Virus record (IMG/VR): IMGVR_UViG_3300044712_001160
Location: 1 to 64,000 of that record
DNA: 64,000 bases
Source of the DNA: a virus
Strand: one strand, 5' to 3'
Position numbers and translations under genes: made by a program. The first letter of the stretch is position 1. Each line of letters opens with the position of its first letter. The notes beneath the pieces are model-generated. The model was not told the DNA's origin. It searched no databases and worked only from the letters and a program-made list of their open reading frames with translations. Of the stretch, positions 55,805-63,300 are shown piece after piece.

Positions 55805-56619
55805 CCTATGAGACTTTCGAAGAATCCGACGACGACGGCTTTGCAGTTGAGCTGTATCTCTTTGAAGGTAGCTTTGAGGACTTTGCGCTTACAAGCTACC
55901 CGACGTCCTACCCGTATCTTCTTCGGACCTACGTGCCGACGCCTGGCCTAAAACGCCGGAACATCAAGATCGACGCTGCCGGCGGCTCATCATCGGGCGC
56001 CCTTGAAGTGGAGATCCCATACGATCACCCACTTGCCAGCGCCTATGCCTTTACGAACACCCCACCGGACCTCACGTTGACGCTTTACCGCGGTCACGCC
56101 AGTGACCCCGACGGCGAGTTTCGTGTCCTGTGGACAGGGCCCGTCACCAGCTGGGCAGTTCAAGGTCGAGTGGCTAAGCTCCGGATACCCAGCTCCTTTG
56201 ACGAAGCGCTTGAACGTCCAATTCCGGGTATCCGTTGGCAAGGTCCCTGTAACCATCTTCTGTATGACTCACGCTGTGGTGTAAGCCGGCTGCTTCATCA
56301 GCATACGGCAGTCATAGTGGCGGTGTCGGGTGTCAACGTCACTCTCGCTAGCTTACCGTGGACCGGTACTGATGGAGATGGTGGTGAGATGGTGAACAGC
56401 GTCACTGGCGAACGTCGCACCATCGTGAGCCATGCCGGCGCTGTCGTGACGCTGAAGCTGCCCTTCTCCCGAGCTGAAGACGGTGACCTTGTAACTGTCT
56501 ATAAAGGTTGCGACCACACCTTCGCCACCTGCCAATCCAAGTTCAGCAACGGCAATAACTTCCTCGGCTTTCCGCTCGTGCCGGGGATCAACCCGTTCTC
56601 CACAGGTAGAATCCGATGA
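55801..56619 (+). CDS. DUF2163/BR0599-like tail hub protein
   Basis: 272 residues. The Cys-bearing C-terminal motif (CNHLLYDSRCGVSRLLHQHT, later GCDHTFATCQSKFSNGNNFL, GFPLVPG) is characteristic of the BR0599/DUF2163 group, the hub protein in gene-transfer-agent-like tails. The Cys clusters may bind an Fe-S centre or metal, as proposed for related hubs. ATGA-coupled to both neighbours. Confidence 0.85.
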   Translation: MTYETFEESDDDGFAVELYLFEGSFEDFALTSYPTSYPYLLRTYVPTPGLKRRNIKIDAAGGSSSGALEVEIPYDHPLASAYAFTNTPPDLTLTLYRGHASDPDGEFRVLWTGPVTSWAVQGRVAKLRIPSSFDEALERPIPGIRWQGPCNHLLYDSRCGVSRLLHQHTAVIVAVSGVNVTLASLPWTGTDGDGGEMVNSVTGERRTIVSHAGAVVTLKLPFSRAEDGDLVTVYKGCDHTFATCQSKFSNGNNFLGFPLVPGINPFSTGRIR

Positions 56620-59345
56620 TCCTTCCCTACATATTCCTCTTCATCGCTTCCGCGATCATCTTCAGCTTGCTGATCCCCAAGCCCAAGATCGAGGACGCGA
56701 AGGCGCAGGAGTTTGACGAGAACGGCTTTCCCAAGGCCACCGAGAATTCGCCGATTCCGTACCTCATAGGTAAGACTAGGCTTGAGTCTCCGAACACCCT
56801 CTACGCCGGTGACTATCGGTTTGAGGAGGTAACTGAAAAAGTCAAGACCGGCTTGTTCAGCTCCAAGAAGGTTGTTGTCGGCTACAAGTACTATCTCACA
56901 TTTGACCTGGGTCTCTGCTTGGGTGACAGCAACGGCTGCACCCTTCATGAGATCTGGATGGACGACAAGCTTATCTGGACCGGAACTGTCACGAATGACA
57001 CGCCTTTCGCCGTAGGTGATCTGGAGCTGTTTGGTGGCGAGGGTAACGGCGGCGGCTTTCAAGCAACGTGTCGCTTCTTTCCAGGCAACTTCACCCAGCT
57101 GCCCGGGATCGTTGGGCACCCGGCCTATCGAGGCGTTGCTCACATCGTCTTCTACGATGCCTACCTGGGCGAACAGCCTCAGCTTCGTAAGGTCTCCTTC
57201 GTTGTGTCCCGATTCACGAACCGACTGGGTCTCTCGGGCGGTGAACAACTAATTGGAACTGAGTCAACTAATCTTGCTGAAGCAGCTTACGAGCTGATCA
57301 ACTCCCAGTGGGGCGGCATGGGCCTCCACCTTGACTACATCGACGGCCCCAACTTCATCTCTCGTGCCGGTCTTTTCTTTGATGAAGGTCAGGGTGTTGC
57401 GGGTGCCGTTCAGAATGGGACCGAGGGTCGGTCAGTTATTCAGGAGTTCATGAAGCAGGCCGACTCAATCCTTTCTGTGGATCCAGCCACCAACAAGCTG
57501 ATCATCGTTCCGCTTCGAGCTGATTATGACGTGGGTACCCTGCCGATCTACAATGAGACTAACATAGAGGGTGTTGAGAACTTCACTCAAACGATGTGGG
57601 CTGAGCTTGTGAGTCAAGTCAAGGTTGGCTTCAAGGATCCAAGTAATAACTACCAGGACTCCACCGCTATCGCCCAGGACTTAGCGGTGGCAAACATCAC
57701 CGGTAATCTCAAAACGGTGAGCATCTCGCTACCCTTCTGTAAAGACGCTAACATAGCGAACACCGTTGCCGCTCGAGAGCTTAACCAGCTTTCGCAGATT
57801 GCCACGTTCGCTAAGTTCCGAATGAACCGCAAGGGCTTCCGCCTTCGCCCGGGTTCAGTGTTCAAGTTTAGCTGGGCAGACTACAACCTTCAAGAGATGG
57901 TGATGCGAGTTCGTAGCTTCGAGGAGGGCGATGATCAGGATCCCTTCCTCGTTGTAGACTGCGCGCGTGACACCTTCGACAATCGTAATACCGCCATCTC
58001 CGCACCGTCCTCCGGTGTGTCGGCTCCACTAACCCAAGCGCCGCTGCCCATCACTGTCTATGACTACTTCGATGCCCCTCAGTTCCTTGTGGATGAAGCC
58101 GGCAGTTCAGTGTTCGGCGCTGCCACCGCTTCATTCATCATGATGCTGCCTCAGAAGGCCGACAATATATCGGTTAGCGTGTCAGCTACGATTGACGACT
58201 TCACAATGTTTTCCGCGGCGCCCTTCCCTGTGGTGGGCTTCGCTAACACCGTGGTCGCCATTGACGACTATGCCGATACGATGATCATCCCGTCCTTTAC
58301 CATCACGGGTCTTACGGATCTCGAGATTGATCAATTTGCTAATGCCACCGTTACTCAGGTTCGCCAGGGCTTCAACCTTCTGTGGATTAACGGTGAACTG
58401 CTGTCCTATCAGTCTTTTGTGGATAACCTCAACGGCTCTGTTACACTGTCCAATGTCCACAGGGCACTGCTGAATACCCGCCAGCAAGACATTGGCATCG
58501 GTGACGCGGTCTACCTTATTGATCTGTCCACACTCTCGACCATCGAGATCGACGCCGCCACCACTCCAGCATCCGTTCGCATGATGCCCTCGTCCGGTGC
58601 TGTAACCCTCAGCCCAGGCAGCGTGGCGCCGATTAACATCCCGCTTCAGAATGCTTACTATCGTCCCGACCCGCCGGACTACACCACTGTAAATGGGCTT
58701 CGAGTTCAGACGGGTTTCATCGACGATTGGGCCACAATTAACGTTTCCTGGCGACCTCGGGATAAGTCACTACCCAGTGTTCGACTTGCACCCGATGCCG
58801 CGGACACTGCACCCGCAGGTACTACATACGACCTTTATGCCTTCAACGTTACCGATGGTGGGCCGGCAATTTACAGTTCGCTAGGCATCGTGGGTACTTC
58901 CCATAGCTTTGCCTTCACCGACTTCTACCCCGGGGACACCATTGAGATTAGGGTCTACGCTAAGAAGGACGGTCTCACCAGCATCGAGTATGACCCTATC
59001 TGGTTTGAGGTTAATCCGGTAAACCCGACCCAGCGGGTAGCGGCACTCGAGCGGTTTACCCTGATCAGCCGACAGGCCGAACAGCAAGTGGCCGCACTTA
59101 GCCGCTACACCCTTATCTCAATGGGCGGTGGCGAACAGCGGGTAGCGGCACTAGATCGCTTCACCCTCATCAAGCAACCACTTAACCTGCAGCAAGTGGC
59201 CTCACTAGAACGCTTCACCCTTATTGAGCAAGTACTCGAGTTACAGCAGGTAGCTGCCCTAAACCGCTACACCATCGTCGAGCAACCCGTTGAAATGCAG
59301 CAGGTAGCTGCGCTAGAACGCTTCACCATCGTAAGGATGCCGTAA
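56616..59345 (+). CDS. Central tail-tip protein (J-like) with C-terminal repeats
   Basis: 909 residues. An N-terminal hydrophobic segment (MILPYIFLFIASAIIFSLLI) precedes SPIPYLIGKTRLESPNTLYA and later YELINSQWGGMGLHLDYIDG, FMKQADSILSV, typical of large central tail-hub proteins related to lambda J. Residues about 808-909 are six copies of a 16-18 residue unit QQVAALxRFTLI. The hub bridges tail tube and receptor-binding parts. The membrane-like N-terminus is unusual for a virion protein but occurs in relatives with this module. Confidence 0.85.
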   Translation: MILPYIFLFIASAIIFSLLIPKPKIEDAKAQEFDENGFPKATENSPIPYLIGKTRLESPNTLYAGDYRFEEVTEKVKTGLFSSKKVVVGYKYYLTFDLGLCLGDSNGCTLHEIWMDDKLIWTGTVTNDTPFAVGDLELFGGEGNGGGFQATCRFFPGNFTQLPGIVGHPAYRGVAHIVFYDAYLGEQPQLRKVSFVVSRFTNRLGLSGGEQLIGTESTNLAEAAYELINSQWGGMGLHLDYIDGPNFISRAGLFFDEGQGVAGAVQNGTEGRSVIQEFMKQADSILSVDPATNKLIIVPLRADYDVGTLPIYNETNIEGVENFTQTMWAELVSQVKVGFKDPSNNYQDSTAIAQDLAVANITGNLKTVSISLPFCKDANIANTVAARELNQLSQIATFAKFRMNRKGFRLRPGSVFKFSWADYNLQEMVMRVRSFEEGDDQDPFLVVDCARDTFDNRNTAISAPSSGVSAPLTQAPLPITVYDYFDAPQFLVDEAGSSVFGAATASFIMMLPQKADNISVSVSATIDDFTMFSAAPFPVVGFANTVVAIDDYADTMIIPSFTITGLTDLEIDQFANATVTQVRQGFNLLWINGELLSYQSFVDNLNGSVTLSNVHRALLNTRQQDIGIGDAVYLIDLSTLSTIEIDAATTPASVRMMPSSGAVTLSPGSVAPINIPLQNAYYRPDPPDYTTVNGLRVQTGFIDDWATINVSWRPRDKSLPSVRLAPDAADTAPAGTTYDLYAFNVTDGGPAIYSSLGIVGTSHSFAFTDFYPGDTIEIRVYAKKDGLTSIEYDPIWFEVNPVNPTQRVAALERFTLISRQAEQQVAALSRYTLISMGGGEQRVAALDRFTLIKQPLNLQQVASLERFTLIEQVLELQQVAALNRYTIVEQPVEMQQVAALERFTIVRMP
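59030..59342 (+). repeat. Six coding repeats at the end of the tail-tip gene
   Basis: Units beginning QRVAALERFTLI, QQVAALSRYTLI, QRVAALDRFTLI, QQVASLERFTLI, QQVAALNRYTIV and QQVAALERFTIV, separated by 4-6 variable residues. The DNA varies at many third positions, so the repeats are maintained by selection. Confidence 0.9.
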
Positions 59346-59346
59346 A

Positions 59347-60372
59347 ATGCCCATGCCAGACTTCTTCTTTCTCTCCGACAGTGCCGGGACTGTCACCACG
59401 CCTGCTCAGGTAGGCTCATCTTCTAACACTTCCCTGGTGACCGCCGTTCTTGACTACGTTAGAAGCCACATGGAGCTAACGGGTGGTACTACCCGACCCT
59501 CCGTATCCTTTAACATTGCCTCGGGCTCCTACAGCTCCGGATGGCTTCGATTCTCGTTCGGTGGTAACAATACCATTCTAGTCAATAACGACCCCATTCT
59601 TATACTTAGGGGTGCCACATCAGATCTATTCCGGTTTGTGGCCAAAACCTCACCGGCTAATTCCTGGGCAGCTGAGTATTGGAACGGCTCGGCGTGGGTT
59701 CAGATTGGTGCCATTCAGTCGTCGCCGAGCTTCACTGCGGATAAGGTCTGTAACGTTCGGTGGGTTATCGCCGACTCCGGCGGCGAGTTCCGAGTCTACA
59801 TCAACGGGTCCGAAGTGATTACGCTTACGGGGGACACAAGGTTTACAGCTGACACCACCATCAATACCGTCGAGTTTAGGCCGCCATACAACACAGGCGG
59901 TAATGCCATGAGGGTCTACTATGGCGTCATAGTGGACGACGCCGACACCCGTGGTCTCTACATAGATGAGTCTCAGACACTGGCCAACGGCGCGGAAACT
60001 GGCTTCCTTAACGCAGAAGTAGACATCGACGAGTTCTTGGGTTCCTTTGTTGCCACGGACTTCATCATCGCCAACGCCGCTAACCAGCGAGAAACTTACA
60101 CCTTCAACAGCATTAACGCCGGCCTAGCGGGCGGTACTGTTGAGGCCGTGATGGTGGGTATTACCGCACGGTCTGTCACTGATCCAGGCCTACTTCTCAA
60201 AGGTACTGCAAGGGTCGGCGGAACGAACTATGACACCGCATCGGGTACTAGACCCACCGCTGTGGACTGGGGCGACTATCGGTTCGTGTTCGAGAATAAC
60301 CCGGCCACCTCCTCACCATGGACACAAGCTGAGGTAAACGCTGCTGAATTTGGCCTGAAATCGGAAGCCTGA
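59347..60372 (+). CDS. Tail fibre-like protein with lectin-type beta domain
   Basis: 341 residues. The middle (YSSGWLRFSFGGNNTILVNN, FRFVAKTSPANSWAAEYWNG, SAWVQIGAIQ, then EFRVYINGSEVITLTGD) has the pattern of concanavalin-A/LamG-like jelly-roll domains in phage fibres. The C-terminal part (DEFLGSFVATDFIIANAANQ, RETYTFNSINAGLAGGTVEA) recurs in phage proteins of this class. Last gene of the rightward late operon. Confidence 0.75.
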   Translation: MPMPDFFFLSDSAGTVTTPAQVGSSSNTSLVTAVLDYVRSHMELTGGTTRPSVSFNIASGSYSSGWLRFSFGGNNTILVNNDPILILRGATSDLFRFVAKTSPANSWAAEYWNGSAWVQIGAIQSSPSFTADKVCNVRWVIADSGGEFRVYINGSEVITLTGDTRFTADTTINTVEFRPPYNTGGNAMRVYYGVIVDDADTRGLYIDESQTLANGAETGFLNAEVDIDEFLGSFVATDFIIANAANQRETYTFNSINAGLAGGTVEAVMVGITARSVTDPGLLLKGTARVGGTNYDTASGTRPTAVDWGDYRFVFENNPATSSPWTQAEVNAAEFGLKSEA

Positions 60373-60378
60373 GACGCT

Positions 60379-60426
60379 ATCCGGGTCGTGCGCGGGTACC
60401 CTACGTATCACATGCACGACCCGGAT
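60379..60426. terminator. Convergent inverted repeat between late and lysis operons
   Basis: ATCCGGGTCGTGC (60379-60391) is perfectly complementary to GCACGACCCGGAT (60414-60426), loop 22 bases. It lies between the ends of two convergent operons and could stop transcription both ways or mark 3' ends. No long T run. Confidence 0.6.
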
Positions 60427-60460
60427 TCCTGGGCGAAAATTCACGCCTCCTTGACACGCT

Positions 60461-60670
60461 TCAAGGACGCCAGTTACACCGACGTTCACCTAACGTGTTA
60501 TGGGCTAGAACGTCACCCGCAAACTGTGGCTCGTTATCAAACAACCAATCCACAGAAGAATCACTCGCCAGCCGTAGCGGCTTGGCGGCGTCGCAGAACT
60601 CGGGCTTAACGCACCCAGCGACGAAGAGCGTCCCGACGATCAGCGGGAGACATGCGGCGGATATCCTCAT
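60461..60670 (-). CDS. Outer-membrane spanin subunit (Rz1-like lipoprotein)
   Basis: 69 residues from ATG 60670. MRISAACLPLIVGTLFVAGC is a lipoprotein signal with lipobox FVAGC; the mature part is short, beginning VKPEFCDAAKP. It starts inside the Rz-like gene in another frame, the classic Rz/Rz1 arrangement. It links the outer membrane to the inner-membrane spanin for the last step of lysis. Confidence 0.85.
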   Translation of the reverse strand: MRISAACLPLIVGTLFVAGCVKPEFCDAAKPLRLASDSSVDWLFDNEPQFAGDVLAHNTLGERRCNWRP

Positions 60671-60863
60671 CGACCTTGATCCTTTCACGAAGTGTCTCGA
60701 GCCGTTGAAGTGTTCGATCAAGCTTCTCATCCTTACGGCCCTTTCTATAGATGAGAGCCACGACCACCAGAGCGATAGCTACAAGGATCGCCAGCAATGT
60801 CAACCGGCGACCCCAAGCACTGCCCATTAGTGTTCCAGCAAGCCAAGTCATTAACGTTTCCAC
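60606..60863 (-). CDS. Inner-membrane spanin subunit (Rz-like)
   Basis: 85 residues: an N-terminal membrane helix (RLTLLAILVAIALVVVALIY) followed by a charged coiled coil (KDEKLDRTLQRLETLRERIK). It overlaps the endolysin gene by 13 bases and contains the start of the Rz1-like gene. Topology fits an inner-membrane spanin. Confidence 0.85.
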   Translation of the reverse strand: METLMTWLAGTLMGSAWGRRLTLLAILVAIALVVVALIYRKGRKDEKLDRTLQRLETLRERIKVDEDIRRMSPADRRDALRRWVR

Positions 60864-61873
60864 AGCTTGTCATAGAGGATGTAGAGGACGAGCAGCGCCA
60901 GCGCTGTGGGCAGAATATAGTCCGGCAGCGACAGGCCGTCGAACAATCCCTCCGCAACTGTGCGAATCTCATCCGCCTGACGAACGGCCTCGCCGACCAC
61001 TGCGACGGCGCCAACGCCGATGCCTGCGGTACCCACAGTGTCCTTGCGGGTGCGGGCTTTTTCCTGAGCTTTCTCGAGCAGGTCCTTGTCGAGTTCTTCC
61101 CAGGTCATAGGTCCGGCAATGCCGTCAGCGACGAGTCCGTTAGCGGTTTGATACGCCTTCAATGCCGCCTTTGTAGCCGGGCCGTTTACGCCATCGACTT
61201 TACCCGGCTCGTAGCCTAGTATCGTGAGCGATTCCTGCAGCTCGTGAATTGATCGACCGGCCGGCTGCTGGCCGTTTTCAGCAATCGCCCAATTCTGGAT
61301 CAGCTTCTTGGCGTAATCATTCTCACGCCACTTCGGGCCGTTGTAGGCTAGGGCAACCTTTTCGGCTGCAGTACGATTGGGAAGATCGTTCAGGTACGGC
61401 GTCACGCCGAAGCGATCCAGGTACCGAGCAACGAGTTCGGTCTGACCGGCCACACCCGAGGATGCGGTCATCGCAACCTCTTCAGCGCTTTCATAGCCAA
61501 GCTTCTCCCAATGAAAACCCATGACCTGACCCCAGCCCCACGAGGTTGCAGCATAGGCTGCTTCACTGTGGATCTTGGTCATCCGGTCGAAGAACTGCCA
61601 GCGGCCGGCATACGACTTCGGCAGCGTCACGCCATTCCGTTTGGGGTGAGCGAGCCCCTCGTTTACCGCCTTCCGCTGGAGATCGGGAAAGGGCTTAAGG
61701 AACTCATAGAACTTATGAACTTCCGGGCGAATAGGTGGAACCCGTGCACCCTGTACCATCCAGTAGACAGTACCGCTGCTCTCGGTAAGGCCCAGTGCGA
61801 TCATGCACCGAGCTTTGATGCCGAGTTGTTCGGCAGCGCCTTCGATATCTAGGCGCTCTTGTGAGCTGAACAT
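60851..61873 (-). CDS. Endolysin: N-acetylmuramidase + PG-binding domain + C-terminal membrane segment
   Basis: 340 residues from ATG 61873 (TAATG overlap, AAGGAAG upstream). Residues 1-200 match the N-acetylmuramidase family (IALGLTESSG with candidate catalytic Glu31; SYAGRWQFFDR; TSWGWGQVMGFHW). Residues 210-262 are a peptidoglycan-binding domain (LQESLTILGYEPGKVDGVNG, PATKAALKAYQTANGL). Two hydrophobic segments follow (about 280-297 and 319-335), the last near the C-terminus. It cleaves peptidoglycan; the membrane segments suggest it is tethered until release. Confidence 0.92.
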   Translation of the reverse strand: MFSSQERLDIEGAAEQLGIKARCMIALGLTESSGTVYWMVQGARVPPIRPEVHKFYEFLKPFPDLQRKAVNEGLAHPKRNGVTLPKSYAGRWQFFDRMTKIHSEAAYAATSWGWGQVMGFHWEKLGYESAEEVAMTASSGVAGQTELVARYLDRFGVTPYLNDLPNRTAAEKVALAYNGPKWRENDYAKKLIQNWAIAENGQQPAGRSIHELQESLTILGYEPGKVDGVNGPATKAALKAYQTANGLVADGIAGPMTWEELDKDLLEKAQEKARTRKDTVGTAGIGVGAVAVVGEAVRQADEIRTVAEGLFDGLSLPDYILPTALALLVLYILYDKLWKR

Positions 61874-62319
61874 TATGTCTTCCTTCTCCACAGTGCCACG
61901 TATAGTCGATGGATTGTCCGGATCGCTAGGTTATGATTGGGGTAGAAAGCTATCGTAACCCAGTTCCAGTCTCGCTGCTCGCTCTTCGTAAGGTTCAGAT
62001 ATGCGGCGAACAAGTGGCAGAAAGCTGCCCATGTTAGAGCAAGTGCCAACACTAGTCCGTCGAAAAGCAGGCCGTATTGCACATACTCGAACTCAGTCTC
62101 TCGACCGTAGTTCAAAATCCGGAATCCGACCTTCCACACGAAAGCGTTGACTGCCGCCATAAGGAAGGCGATGACAACACCGTGGGCAAACCACACTTCC
62201 GGAAGCTTTCTGCTCTCCTTATCTAACACCCGCCAGCCAGTTTGCCAGTAAAGCTTGACAACCAGCAAAGCATAGAAGATGATGATCAGACCCCCGATTA
62301 GGCCTATGAAGTGGACCAT
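61873..62319 (-). CDS. Three-pass membrane protein, holin candidate
   Basis: 148 residues with three membrane helices (about residues 3-24, 42-62 and 82-108) and a basic C-terminus. Position between a small membrane protein and the endolysin supports a holin or antiholin role, although it is longer than most class I holins. Confidence 0.7.
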   Translation of the reverse strand: MVHFIGLIGGLIIIFYALLVVKLYWQTGWRVLDKESRKLPEVWFAHGVVIAFLMAAVNAFVWKVGFRILNYGRETEFEYVQYGLLFDGLVLALALTWAAFCHLFAAYLNLTKSEQRDWNWVTIAFYPNHNLAIRTIHRLYVALWRRKT

Positions 62320-62325
62320 TTCCCA

Positions 62326-62502
62326 TTAACCCTTCTTCGTTTTCATGTTCTCTTCGCTTGTTCGGCGAAGTAAGGCATACAGTTTTTCTTCGGCATTCTG
62401 CGCTGCCTTGGCGTTTTCTTCAACAGCTATTTTCAAACGCTCTCGGGTTTTATGGTCTTCATCATCTAGCCCCCCCAGACCCATGAGTCTCCAGATATTC
62501 AT
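62326..62502 (-). CDS. Small coiled-coil protein in lysis cassette, 58 residues
   Basis: MNIWRLMGLGGLDDEDHKTR, then a charged coiled coil (ERLKIAVEENAKAAQNAEEK). ATGA-coupled to the membrane protein upstream. No family; a lysis regulator is possible. Confidence 0.6.
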   Translation of the reverse strand: MNIWRLMGLGGLDDEDHKTRERLKIAVEENAKAAQNAEEKLYALLRRTSEENMKTKKG

Positions 62503-62738
62503 TCCCGGTTCTCCAATCGCAGCTGGCTTATAAGTGCCACCTTCTCCAGGGTGGCCGTATTCTTTTCGATAGCCTGTATACTGCTCTGGAGATCCTCGCG
62601 GGTTTGCTTGCGCCACTCTTGTTGATCCTTTCGGTAGTAGTAAAGCACGATCATCAAGAGGATGGTACTTATGACCGGAACGGCCTGTACCCCTTGTTGG
62701 ATCAATGCCTCGATGATCCGAACCATTCCGGTTTCCAC
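62499..62738 (-). CDS. Holin-like protein (BhlA/UviB type)
   Basis: 79 residues from GTG 62738 (GGGGAG nine bases upstream) or ATG 62726. One membrane helix (VPVISTILLMIVLYYYRKDQ) followed by a charged coiled coil (REDLQSSIQAIEKNTATLEK) is the layout of BhlA/UviB-like small holins. First gene of the lysis operon. Confidence 0.7.
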   Translation of the reverse strand: METGMVRIIEALIQQGVQAVPVISTILLMIVLYYYRKDQQEWRKQTREDLQSSIQAIEKNTATLEKVALISQLRLENRE

Positions 62739-62772
62739 GTTTCAAGACTCCCCAAGTCATGATACGTCCGGC

Positions 62773-62801
62773 ATTGTATTGATTGGATTAACATTGGTCA
62801 A
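62773..62801 (-). promoter_or_regulatory. Lysis operon promoter
   Basis: Minus-strand TTGACC (62796-62801), 17-base spacer, TACAAT (62773-62778). Near consensus, right after the terminator at 62812-62843. Confidence 0.8.
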
Positions 62802-62811
62802 CCTGGAGACG

Positions 62812-62843
62812 AAAAAGCCACCGACGCCGAAACGCCGGTGGCT
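62812..62843 (-). terminator. Rho-independent terminator before the lysis promoter
   Basis: AGCCACCG and CGGTGGCT (62816-62843 overall) form the stem, with TTTTT (62812-62816) following on the minus strand. Confidence 0.85.
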
Positions 62844-62877
62844 CAAGTCCAACAGGGAGGTGTGTCTCTGAAACACC
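62812..62877 (-). ncRNA. Candidate phage small RNA of about 65 nt
   Basis: A promoter (62883-62910) fires into a gap with no coding frame and meets a terminator (62812-62843) about 65 bases later. The predicted RNA has a 5' hairpin (GGTGT/ACACC) and a 3' terminator stem ending in five T residues. An independent promoter and terminator around non-coding sequence are the usual marks of a small RNA. It could instead be a short leader remnant. Confidence 0.4.
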
Positions 62878-62882
62878 TTTAC

Positions 62883-62910
62883 ACTGTATCACAAGACGCC
62901 GGACTGTCAA
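62883..62910 (-). promoter_or_regulatory. Promoter between two terminators
   Basis: Minus-strand TTGACA (62905-62910), 16-base spacer, TACAGT (62883-62888). It drives only the 65-nt non-coding interval. Confidence 0.6.
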
Positions 62911-62911
62911 C

Positions 62912-62946
62912 CCAAAAGAAAAGGGCCGCATGGCGAACATGCGACC
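62912..62946 (-). terminator. Terminator of the HTH gene at 62974
   Basis: GGCCGCATG (62924-62932) pairs (one G-U) with CATGCGACC (62938-62946) around a 5-base loop; the minus strand then reads CTTTTCTTTT. Confidence 0.85.
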
Positions 62947-62973
62947 CTCTTGTCCGGAAACGGCGGAAGAAAA

Positions 62974-63300
62974 TCAGGCGGCGGCTTTCGCCTTGCCCTT
63001 TTTCGCCTTCTTCGACTTGGGCGCTTCGTCCTCGTCGTCCTCGTCGTCGGCGTCGGCTTTGCCCTTCGGAGCAGCGGCGGCGTCGGCCTTGCACTGCTTC
63101 ACAACCTCGTCGAGTTCCTTCTTCGTGTTCCAGCCGTAGGACCGGCCCGATTTCTCGACGCCGAGCTTACGCAGTTTCACGCGAACGGACGCGGGTTCGA
63201 TGCCGAGCGCCTCGGCCAGGTCGCTCACGCCGTACTTCGGTGCGTCGGCGGCGGCTTCCTTCGTCGTCGCTTCGGGCTTTTCCTTCGTCTTCGTAGCCAT
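62974..63300 (-). CDS. HTH-like protein (paralogue family member 5) with charged tail
   Basis: 108 residues. Lys/Glu/Thr-rich N-terminus, then PKYGVSDLAEALGIEPASVR, VKLRKLGVEKSGRSYGWNTK, KELDEVVKQC, which matches the HTH/wing layout of the proteins at 17606, 22697, 28176 and 32347. The C-terminal 35 residues are alternating acidic and basic low-complexity (ADADDEDDEDEAPKSKKAKK). GGAGAC precedes the ATG. It overlaps the helicase end by 134 bases. Likely an abundant DNA-binding or nucleoid-type protein. Confidence 0.75.
   Translation of the reverse strand: MATKTKEKPEATTKEAAADAPKYGVSDLAEALGIEPASVRVKLRKLGVEKSGRSYGWNTKKELDEVVKQCKADAAAAPKGKADADDEDDEDEAPKSKKAKKGKAKAAA

Noticed and set aside
60388-60609. 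73-codon rightward frame after the fibre gene
   Set aside because: It runs through the convergent hairpin and opposite both spanin genes.
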